64,000 bases of DNA, taken from NCBI GenBank assembly GCA_033105485.1, contig CP136956.1, forward strand, positions 248,001 through 312,000. The letters run 5' to 3'. Below are positions 46,494 to 54,173 of the stretch, one piece after another. Positions within the stretch are counted from its first letter, which is position 1, and the number at the start of each line of letters is the position of its first letter. Origin of the DNA: LVI-A0039 sp033105485 (GTDB lineage: Bacteria > Bacillota_I > Bacilli_A > UBA3375). A program made the position numbers and the translations under genes. Below the pieces are notes generated by a model that had not been told where the DNA came from, searched no databases, and worked only from the letters and a program-made list of their open reading frames with translations.

Positions 46494-46553
46494 ATAGAGC
46501 TACATTTAAGGTGTAGCGTAGAAACAGTAGACCATATTACTACCATATATGAA
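46491..46553 (-). promoter_or_regulatory. Guanine riboswitch aptamer (purine family)
   Basis: Read on the minus strand. P1 pairs TTCATA with TATGAG. P2 is TGGTAGT/TCTACTG with L2 AATATGG. J2/3 is TTTCTAC. P3 is GCTACA/TGTAGC with L3 CCTTAAA. The J3/1 residue before TATG is C, the position (C74) that selects guanine over adenine; the G54-C72 pair replaces the usual C-G. The aptamer precedes a terminator and the guaB-guaA operon, so guanine or hypoxanthine should switch expression off. Confidence 0.95.
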
Positions 46554-46660
46554 TTATTTTTTTATTGGTTATATAATACAACAGTTTGTCATCTTAGTGT
46601 AAAAAAAACCACAATTATTTATGTAAATTTTTACATTTTTTTAACACTACTTATACATAT

Positions 46661-46687
46661 AAAAAAAACTGGCTTTTAGACCAGTTT
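46661..46687 (-). terminator. Terminator of the 46.7-58.5 kb operon
   Basis: On the minus strand AAACTGG, an 8-nt loop and CCAGTTT are followed by seven or eight T. It starts at the stop codon of the degenerate amidase gene. Confidence 0.85.
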
Positions 46688-48185
46688 AAAATTGATTAAC
46701 ATATTGATCAATACCTGAGGCAATTGCCTTTGTTATCGTGTCAATTTCATTATCATCATTTAATTTTGAGAAGTCTGTTTCTTCAGACATGTATCCTAAA
46801 TCAATCTCAATTGCTTCAGTTCCAACATTCTGCGTATTGAAAGCTTCTGCTTCTTTGTTATCACTATTCATTGCCAGTCCACCAGTCTCACGAATTAAGT
46901 ATAAATAGTCAATAAGATTACCCTCACTATCTTCATATGTTTTATTGTAGATTCCAGTTTCAAGTTGATCTGACGCACGATTAGATGGCTCTAAACTTGA
47001 AGATAGTGATGACTTTAAAATTCTAGCTAATGTATGTGAAGTTAAATGTGAATCAGTAATTTCAAATCCATTTCCATTTTCACCATTGAACCCAAGTTGA
47101 ATATATAACTTTGGATTATCTTTATAAGCCATTGCAATACGACCTGTATCACAGTAGTAATCTTTATAACTACAGTCACCTGGTACACTATCATCTTCCC
47201 TTGTTAAAGCAACATTATAACCTAAACTTTGTAAGTTACTCTTTAATGCTAATGCATACTTCAGACTTAACTCTTGTTCTGTCGTTGTTCCATCGCTCGC
47301 TGTAAATCCTTGAACATCTCCTTGACTTGCATCAATTAAGATATCAATTTGTTTATTAGTAGCATTTTTAACTGTAACAACTAACACACCTTGGTCATCA
47401 GTCTTAATTTGTACATCTTTATTAACATCATCTCTAGTAATTGTTTGGTACTGAACATCAATCTTCTCGTTGCTTGTAATAATTTTATTATTAGTAAATA
47501 AGTAATATTCTCCATTTTCAACATTAGAAAAGTGAAGTTGTTTATCAACAGCTGATGTAATTGTTTGTTCTGTATACTCTTTAGTTTCAGTATTATAAAG
47601 ACTTACTTTTTCAATTTTATTTGAAGTTACTAAATCAACAGACTCTCCATACACATATACATCATTAATCGGATATGGAGTTTCTAGTGCAGTATTTAAG
47701 AACCTACTTTCACTTGTTAAATGTTTATAAGTTTGGTAACTGATAACACTACATATAATAATGATAATAACGGCAATTAAAATATATAAGTACTTGATAT
47801 TAATCGCAAACTCACGTTTAATATTATGTTGATCATCACCAGCTTCTAAATCAACGTATTCACTTCTATTTATTTTAATTGTATCTTCGTCACGTTTTTG
47901 TTCAAAACTCTGTTCAGTTTCAATTGACTCGATATCACTTTCAAGGTCAATTGTATCAACTTCCATTGTTTCAAACTCATCAGTATTAAATTCAGTAGTT
48001 ATAAATTGAGTTGTTAATTCTAAATCATCTTCATGCTTTTCTAGTTTCACTGTGTCTTTTGGTGAAACTTTGTGCTCTTCAAATGGGGCTCCATCTAATT
48101 CTTTATTAATTTCATTACTACTTTTAAAAGTTGGAATGTCGAGTTTACGATCGACACCACCTTCCTTTTTTATTTTAATATCCAT
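46686..48185 (-). CDS. Membrane-anchored Amidase_3-like protein lacking zinc histidines (probable pseudoenzyme)
   Basis: 499 aa. Residues 1-125 are acidic, Glu/Asp/Thr-rich and cytoplasmic; a membrane span lies at 131-150. Residues ~165-275 are an unassigned beta-rich spacer. Residues ~279-495 align with N-acetylmuramoyl-L-alanine amidase (Amidase_3): DILIDASQGDVQG, E305 region, NVALTREDD, GFEI, and AIEIDLGYMSEETD. The zinc His of PGHGG is Gln288, and the His of S-I-H-x-N is Gly365, so catalysis by the known mechanism is unlikely; both Glu positions are kept. It is the last gene in an operon with polA, recO, glyS, the dnaI-like and SNF2 genes. A regulatory or peptidoglycan-binding role is inferred. 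Confidence 0.75.
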   Translation of the reverse strand: MDIKIKKEGGVDRKLDIPTFKSSNEINKELDGAPFEEHKVSPKDTVKLEKHEDDLELTTQFITTEFNTDEFETMEVDTIDLESDIESIETEQSFEQKRDEDTIKINRSEYVDLEAGDDQHNIKREFAINIKYLYILIAVIIIIICSVISYQTYKHLTSESRFLNTALETPYPINDVYVYGESVDLVTSNKIEKVSLYNTETKEYTEQTITSAVDKQLHFSNVENGEYYLFTNNKIITSNEKIDVQYQTITRDDVNKDVQIKTDDQGVLVVTVKNATNKQIDILIDASQGDVQGFTASDGTTTEQELSLKYALALKSNLQSLGYNVALTREDDSVPGDCSYKDYYCDTGRIAMAYKDNPKLYIQLGFNGENGNGFEITDSHLTSHTLARILKSSLSSSLEPSNRASDQLETGIYNKTYEDSEGNLIDYLYLIRETGGLAMNSDNKEAEAFNTQNVGTEAIEIDLGYMSEETDFSKLNDDNEIDTITKAIASGIDQYVNQF

Positions 48186-48194
48186 GTTTATCCT

Positions 48195-51100
48195 CTATTC
48201 AATTGTAAATAAATCTATAATCTCGCTCGTTGATAGTGATGTTAACATCTTACTATCTAAGCTTAATATATCATCAGTCAATTGTTTTTTCTCTTGCTGT
48301 AACATATATATTTTCTCTTCAATAGTACCTTTAGTAATAAGTTTATTTACTTGCACTACTTGTTTTTGACCTATTCTGTGAGCACGGTCAGTTGCCTGAC
48401 TTTCAACTTGTGGGTTCCACCATGGATCTAAGTGAATTACAGTTGATGCACTCGTTAAGTTAAGCCCTACTCCTCCGGCTTTTAAACTAATTAAGAATAC
48501 ACTAGTTTGGTCATTATTAAACTCCTCAACAAGTTTAATACGATCTTCAGCATTAGTGCTACCATCTAAGTAATAGAAACTAATCCCTGCAGCTTCTAGT
48601 TCTTTTTGAACAATCTTTAAGAATGATGTAAATTGACTAAATACTAACATCTTGTTACCATTCTCAATATTTTCTTCCATTAATTCCATTAATAATTCTA
48701 GCTTACCACTATCCCCATCATAGTCATCTAAGAATAACCCCGGGTGACATGCAATTTGACGTAATCTAGTTAATAATGATAATACTTCAATTTGACTAGT
48801 TGCCATTGAATCAGTCTCGATTAAATCAGTAAGACGATCATGGTAATCACGTACGTAACTTGCATATACCACTTTTTGCTTACTTGATAATTCACAGAAT
48901 ACTGGAGTTTCAATTTTATCCGGTAATTCTTTTAAAACATCTTTCTTTTGTCTTCTTAATAAGATTGGTGATAGGTGGAATTTTAACAATTCAATATTAC
49001 TATCTTCTCCAACAAATTTCTTTTTGAAGTCTGCTTGTGATTTTAAGTAATGTGGATTAACAAAATCTACTATCGACCATAAATCAACAAGATTATTTTC
49101 AAGTGGAGTACCTGTTAGTGCAAATTTTAAGTCTGCCTTAATTTTCTTAACTGCTTTTGTAACTTGAACACTTGGATTCTTAATAGTTTGCGCCTCATCA
49201 ATAATACAAACATCAAATGTATCTTCATAATTATCAATGTCTAAACGTAACATATTATAAGATGTAATAATAACATCACCTTCATGTTCATTAATTAACT
49301 TAGTACGTTCACTCTTAGTCCCATTTACAACTGTATAGGCCATATCTGGAGCAAACTTAGAGAACTCTTGAGCCCAGTTATACATTAATGCTTTTGGTAC
49401 AACTATTAAACTTTTTAGTCCTTTGTTTTGGTTTAAGTAACCAATAACTTGTAATGTCTTACCAAGACCCATCTCATCAGCAAGAATTCCCCCCAATTTG
49501 AAGTTGTGAAGTTGGTTAAGCCAGTTCATCCCAGCTTGTTGATAATCACGGACAGTAACATCATTTAATAAACTTGTATCAACACTAATGTTTTCTAATT
49601 GTTCTAACTTATCTTCTAACATCTCATCAATTTGGACATTCGAGAACAAGTCATTAGACATGTGTTTTAAAGTAATAAAACGATAGAATGGAATCTTATC
49701 ATCAAGTGAAGTAAACTCTGTTTGCATTTGATCTATAAATGTAAGTTGTGACATAATCTTATCATCATTAAAGGGAATATACTTATCATCATTTAATACA
49801 TAGAAACTATCACCATTACGATAAGATGTAATCATTTGATTAATTTCATCAATTGAAAATTCATCTAACTCATAGTTAAATTCAAAGAAATCTAAAGATT
49901 CTGATTGCGTTAAACTAACACTAAATGCATTTGAGTTTAATGCTAACATCTTATTTTCTACAGCTTCATCAACATAAATATTAGCAATTTCTTTTAAACT
50001 TGGTAAGATTTCTGTTAGTAACTCATATGTTTGTTTATGAGATTTTGTAACTAAGAAACCTAATTGTTCACCTGTTGATTGATAATCATATTTACTAATA
50101 TTCAAGCTACTTAAGATTTCAGCCTCATGCTCTTGATCACGTTTTACTAATACTAGTTCATCATTTGTTGTATATCCATCAAATCCAAAAATAATATCTT
50201 CATATGCAAATTCAACTTTAATTGCTACTTTTGCATTTGTAATTTTAGAAATATAAATATTAGTAGTTAATTCTTTTTCTAAAAGTGGTGCATTAAACTC
50301 GTCATCACTTTCAATTTTAAATAAATCTTCAACTACTGTTTTACTTTTCATCATGAATTTTTCATAGTATCTTAACGGTAAATCAATTGAGTCAATATTT
50401 TTAGAGCCTAAAGGTTTTAAGATATCAAATAATGCACTCTGAGACTCATCTAATAAATAAAAATTATCGAATGATTTTACTAAACGTCCACTAATGATTT
50501 CTTGCATCTTATGATTAAACTTTGATCCAATAACAATATTGTCATCTTTCTTTTTGATTGTTAATACTTGGTTGATTGGCGGATTACATACTAATCCTTC
50601 ACTAAAGTTAATGTCAACAAGCTGGCCCTTTAAGATTTCTAAGATAGAAATAATATCAAGCGAGCTCAGCTCGACTTCAGTAATTAAAAGTGAGTTTGCA
50701 ATAGCATTACGGTAATCTTTATTTAACTTTAAGATATCAATAATCTTTTTAGTTTGACGATTAATTTTGTATTCTCCACTAATTAATTCCATCTTCTTAA
50801 CAATCTCAACTGATTTGTTATTAGCTAAACTATCAACAACAGTTGCAATATTTGCAACCTTATATTCACGTTCACCTTCAAACTTAATAACAAGTGACAT
50901 CTTTGATACATTTGATTCTTCACTTATTAAGAACTTTGGACGTAAATTTACCGTTTTAACAGATTTTTCCTCATAGTTAAAGTGATTCGTAAAGTTCGAA
51001 GCAATTACCTCACTAGGAGATAAACTGCTTCGCTTATCGCTATTTAAATACTTTTGTAAATCAATAAGAAATGCCAAAACATGTTGGCATCTACCATAGT

Positions 51101-51320
51101 TTTGATTTGTACTACAACTACATCTAGTACCCTCAATATCAAAAGTATTAACTTGCAAAAGATAGTCTTTGCCACTTTCAACTACAACTGTTTTGTACGT
51201 ATTTTCAGCAACTTCAGTTATTAGTCCAACACTTCCGGACTTAACTATTTCCTCAGCTTTATTACGCATAATTTTACTTCCAGCTTCATATTGGTCAATT
51301 TTCTCCAATTGAATATTCAT
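48195..51320 (-). CDS. SWIM zinc finger / SNF2 family helicase
   Basis: 1041 aa. A SWIM zinc finger near residues 68-86 (CSCSTNQNYGRCQHVLAFL, pattern C-x-C...C-x-H). A long middle region follows, similar to bacterial SNF2 helicase-associated domains. The SNF2 motor starts about residue 585: DYQQAGMNWL, Walker A GGILADEMGLGKTL, IIDEAQTIKNP, LTGTPLENNL, and in the second lobe LVFSQFTSF, LISLKAGGVGLNLT and DRAHRIGQ. It is an ATP-driven DNA translocase of uncertain role, common in Bacillota. It adjoins the dnaI-like gene (1 nt). Confidence 0.92.
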   Translation of the reverse strand: MNIQLEKIDQYEAGSKIMRNKAEEIVKSGSVGLITEVAENTYKTVVVESGKDYLLQVNTFDIEGTRCSCSTNQNYGRCQHVLAFLIDLQKYLNSDKRSSLSPSEVIASNFTNHFNYEEKSVKTVNLRPKFLISEESNVSKMSLVIKFEGEREYKVANIATVVDSLANNKSVEIVKKMELISGEYKINRQTKKIIDILKLNKDYRNAIANSLLITEVELSSLDIISILEILKGQLVDINFSEGLVCNPPINQVLTIKKKDDNIVIGSKFNHKMQEIISGRLVKSFDNFYLLDESQSALFDILKPLGSKNIDSIDLPLRYYEKFMMKSKTVVEDLFKIESDDEFNAPLLEKELTTNIYISKITNAKVAIKVEFAYEDIIFGFDGYTTNDELVLVKRDQEHEAEILSSLNISKYDYQSTGEQLGFLVTKSHKQTYELLTEILPSLKEIANIYVDEAVENKMLALNSNAFSVSLTQSESLDFFEFNYELDEFSIDEINQMITSYRNGDSFYVLNDDKYIPFNDDKIMSQLTFIDQMQTEFTSLDDKIPFYRFITLKHMSNDLFSNVQIDEMLEDKLEQLENISVDTSLLNDVTVRDYQQAGMNWLNQLHNFKLGGILADEMGLGKTLQVIGYLNQNKGLKSLIVVPKALMYNWAQEFSKFAPDMAYTVVNGTKSERTKLINEHEGDVIITSYNMLRLDIDNYEDTFDVCIIDEAQTIKNPSVQVTKAVKKIKADLKFALTGTPLENNLVDLWSIVDFVNPHYLKSQADFKKKFVGEDSNIELLKFHLSPILLRRQKKDVLKELPDKIETPVFCELSSKQKVVYASYVRDYHDRLTDLIETDSMATSQIEVLSLLTRLRQIACHPGLFLDDYDGDSGKLELLMELMEENIENGNKMLVFSQFTSFLKIVQKELEAAGISFYYLDGSTNAEDRIKLVEEFNNDQTSVFLISLKAGGVGLNLTSASTVIHLDPWWNPQVESQATDRAHRIGQKQVVQVNKLITKGTIEEKIYMLQQEKKQLTDDILSLDSKMLTSLSTSEIIDLFTIE

Positions 51321-52115
51321 TTAGTTCTCCTGTCCATTTCTAAGGTCCTCACCAACCATTTTGATTGGTTTACTGAGTTTTGTCATCTTTAAAAAGATAC
51401 TCTTAACCTTTTTTGACTCAATTGGGCGAATTGTATATAGTTCATTTAATTCGTCTAACTCGTAGTTAGATGTAATGATTGTATTAAGTCCTTTTTCCAT
51501 ACGATATGTAATAATCGGATTTAAAATATCATCACGTGAAAAACTAGTAATCGTTTCTTGTCCCAAATCATCAATAATTAAAAATTTTGCATGCTTAACC
51601 TGGTTTATCATTTGATAACTTTCACGTTCAAATCGTTTTGCAACTTGAACAAAGTCAGGCCAGAATACAAAAAGTGTTGATTCTCTTGTTGTTTCATAAC
51701 GTTTGTTTGCTAATGCAACAGCAAAGTATGTTTTACCAATTCCGTTTGCTCCCGTTAGGAAGAATCCGTTATTACGTAATTTCCACGCTTTGTCAATTGC
51801 TTCAGCCTTACCTGGATTGTTAGTAATTATATCTTCTAATGTCATATTCATTTTAAAGATTGGTTTTTCTAAATATTCTAATCCGGGATTTTTCACCTTA
51901 ACCTCAGTTAGAGCGATAAGCTCGACCATCCCATACCAAAATAGTTGATACTTATCTTTATTATGTATATATTCAACTAAGTCAGCGTAGCTATGTTTAA
52001 GCATAGCTTCCGTTAAGTTGTTTTCAACCATAAATGCTTGAACATCTTTATCCATAAACACTGAACGGTCTAACGTGAATTCACGTACTTTTGTCATCTC
52101 GCTTATCGTCTTCAT
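51321..52115 (-). CDS. dnaI: DnaI/DnaC-like replicative helicase loader
   Basis: 264 aa. Residues ~115-255 are an AAA+ domain: GFFLTGANGIGKTYFA (Walker A), FLIIDDLGQETITSFSRD (Walker B and sensor), and IITSNYELDELNELY. These match primosomal DnaI/DnaC loaders that place the hexameric helicase on DNA. The N-terminal ~110 residues contain no cysteine, so the zinc-binding domain of Bacillus DnaI (~310 aa) is absent or replaced. It sits between glyS and the SNF2 gene. No dnaB or dnaD is adjacent, unlike the usual locus. Confidence 0.82.
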   Translation of the reverse strand: MKTISEMTKVREFTLDRSVFMDKDVQAFMVENNLTEAMLKHSYADLVEYIHNKDKYQLFWYGMVELIALTEVKVKNPGLEYLEKPIFKMNMTLEDIITNNPGKAEAIDKAWKLRNNGFFLTGANGIGKTYFAVALANKRYETTRESTLFVFWPDFVQVAKRFERESYQMINQVKHAKFLIIDDLGQETITSFSRDDILNPIITYRMEKGLNTIITSNYELDELNELYTIRPIESKKVKSIFLKMTKLSKPIKMVGEDLRNGQEN

Positions 52116-52122
52116 CTCACTC

Positions 52123-53499
52123 CTAGATTAATTTTCTAAAGTAATCGTTAAGTTCGCTAATTGCAACTCTTGTTTGTTCCATCGTATCACGGTCACGAAC
52201 TGTAACACATCCATCTTCTAATGAATCGTAATCAAATGTAACACACCAAGGTACACCAATAGCATCGTAACGACGGTATCTCTTACCAATTTTACCAGCA
52301 CTGTCAAATTCAACATCAAACTCTTCACATAACTGTCCAAATACAGCCTCTGCATCAACGTTTAATTTTTTAACAAGTGGTAATACTGCAACTTTAATTG
52401 GTGCTAATTTCGGTGCTAAACGTAAAACTTCACGTACGTCACCTTCTCCAACTTCTTCTTTTTCATAACCATTAGCTAAAATTGCTAAGAATAAACGGTC
52501 AACACCTACTGCTGGTTCAACAACGTATGGTAAGTATCTTTCGTTAGTTTCAGGGTCTAAGTAAGTTAAATCTTGTTTACTACCTTCTTGGTGTGCATTC
52601 ATATCAAAGTCTGTTCTTGAAGCAAGACCCCATAATTCTCCCCAACCGAATGGGTATTTGAATTCAACATCACTTGTTTTGTTTGAGTAGTGAGATAATT
52701 CATCTGCATCATGCTCACGAATTCTCATGTTCTCATCTTTAATTCCACATAAGTGTAAGAAGTTAGTGATATCTACTTGTAATTGATCGAACCATTCAAT
52801 TTCAGTTCCTGGTTTACAGAAGAATTCCATTTCCATTTGTTCGAATTCACGAGTACGGAAAATGAAGTTACCAGGAGTAATTTCATTACGGAAACTCTTA
52901 CCTACTTGACCAACACCAAATGGTAATTTCTTTCTTGTAGTTCTTTGGATATTTTTGAAGTTAACAAAAATACCTTGTGCAGTCTCAGGACGTAAGTATA
53001 CTTTTGAAGTATCATCTTCTACTACTCCCATGTTTGTTTTGAACATTAAATCAAATTGACGAATATCAGTATAGTTTAATTTTCCACAATCTGGACATAC
53101 TACATTGTTTTCAACTAAGTATTTACTCATTTCTTCATTTGACCAACCGTCTGCAACGATTTCTTGGTTCGAGTGATCTTCGATTAATTTATCAGCACGG
53201 TGACGTGTTTTACATTCTTTACAATCGATTAATGGATCTGAGAATCCACCAATGTGACCACTTGAACGCCAGATGTTTGTATTCATAATAATTGATGAAT
53301 CAATACCTACGTTATTTGGTTTTTTAGAAACGAATTCTTTCCACCATAAGTTTTTAATGTTTGTTTTTAATTGCGCTCCTAATGGACCGTAATCCCATGA
53401 GTTTGCTAAACCTCCGTAAATTTCACTACCTTGGTATACAAATCCAGCACTTTTGGCTGCTGCTACTAATTCTTCCATTGTATAATATTTGTTTTCCAT
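52123..53499 (-). CDS. glyS: Glycyl-tRNA synthetase (dimeric class II)
   Basis: 458 aa, typical for the homodimeric GlyRS. Motif 1 area GGLANSWDYGPLGAQLK, motif 2 GKSFRNEITPGNFIFRTREF, and motif 3 around VEPAVGVDRLFLAIL are all present, with paired cysteines CKECKT and CPDCG suggesting a zinc ribbon. The C-terminal anticodon-binding domain ends near ISELNDYFRKLI. It is directly downstream of recO (8 nt), a linkage common in Bacillota. There is no T-box leader because the gene lies inside an operon. Confidence 0.96.
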   Translation of the reverse strand: MENKYYTMEELVAAAKSAGFVYQGSEIYGGLANSWDYGPLGAQLKTNIKNLWWKEFVSKKPNNVGIDSSIIMNTNIWRSSGHIGGFSDPLIDCKECKTRHRADKLIEDHSNQEIVADGWSNEEMSKYLVENNVVCPDCGKLNYTDIRQFDLMFKTNMGVVEDDTSKVYLRPETAQGIFVNFKNIQRTTRKKLPFGVGQVGKSFRNEITPGNFIFRTREFEQMEMEFFCKPGTEIEWFDQLQVDITNFLHLCGIKDENMRIREHDADELSHYSNKTSDVEFKYPFGWGELWGLASRTDFDMNAHQEGSKQDLTYLDPETNERYLPYVVEPAVGVDRLFLAILANGYEKEEVGEGDVREVLRLAPKLAPIKVAVLPLVKKLNVDAEAVFGQLCEEFDVEFDSAGKIGKRYRRYDAIGVPWCVTFDYDSLEDGCVTVRDRDTMEQTRVAISELNDYFRKLI

Positions 53500-53507
53500 T
53501 TTTTCTC

Positions 53508-54173
53508 CTAAATTATTTTTAATCCTATATTTTGCTCGACGAGTTCTGTTAAAAAGATACTAACTTCTCTATTATAACCCATTTTCAGGGTTGATAGTTT
53601 AGTGTTATAAAAAGCATTAAGAATTTTAATATCTTCAACACTAATTATCTTTTGGTTAGTATAACAAGAAACACAGATTAAACCACCCTCTTGTAAGGAT
53701 AATGTTTTAAAGTCATTTTGTCGTCCACACTTCATGCATGTCGTAAAATCTAGTACTACATTTTCTTTTTTTAATACAAAGACTTTCCATAAGTCTATTA
53801 ATAAGTTAATATTGTAGTTTTCGAGCTCAGTTACACAAAAGTCAAATAATGCAAAACTTACATCATCAAGTAGATGATCAATATACATTACTAATTTGAC
53901 AATTCGGGTATACATTTCAAATAACTCAATATCTAACGTTAAAATCGTATCAGTACTCATTAAGTCATAATCACTGACACGAAAATAATTACCTTTTACG
54001 TTTCCGTATAACTTAATTTTAATACCACGGTTTACTAAGATATGATATTTATGTTTTAAACTTAAATAACCACGTCCATATATATTGAATAAACCCTTCG
54101 GTGTTAAAACCGTTATTAAGACATCTGATTTAGCTAAAAGCTTGGTATTAATTACATATGCCTCTAACTCCAT
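53508..54173 (-). CDS. recO: DNA repair protein RecO
   Basis: 221 aa. The N-terminal OB fold (AYVINTKLLAKSDVLITVLTPKGLFNIYGRG) is followed by a helical part and a C-terminal zinc ribbon CMKCGRQNDF...CVSCYT (two CxxC). RecO acts with RecR to load RecA on SSB-coated DNA. Its start overlaps the polA stop by one base, and glyS follows. Confidence 0.93.
   Translation of the reverse strand: MELEAYVINTKLLAKSDVLITVLTPKGLFNIYGRGYLSLKHKYHILVNRGIKIKLYGNVKGNYFRVSDYDLMSTDTILTLDIELFEMYTRIVKLVMYIDHLLDDVSFALFDFCVTELENYNINLLIDLWKVFVLKKENVVLDFTTCMKCGRQNDFKTLSLQEGGLICVSCYTNQKIISVEDIKILNAFYNTKLSTLKMGYNREVSIFLTELVEQNIGLKII

Noticed and set aside
46621..46636. Near-palindrome ATGTAAATTTTTACAT upstream of the guaB riboswitch
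   Set aside because: Pure A/T-rich half-sites in an AT-rich spacer; no second copy or clear promoter overlap to support an operator.
53500..53507. T-box leader for glyS
   Set aside because: Only 8 nt separate recO from glyS, so no room for one.
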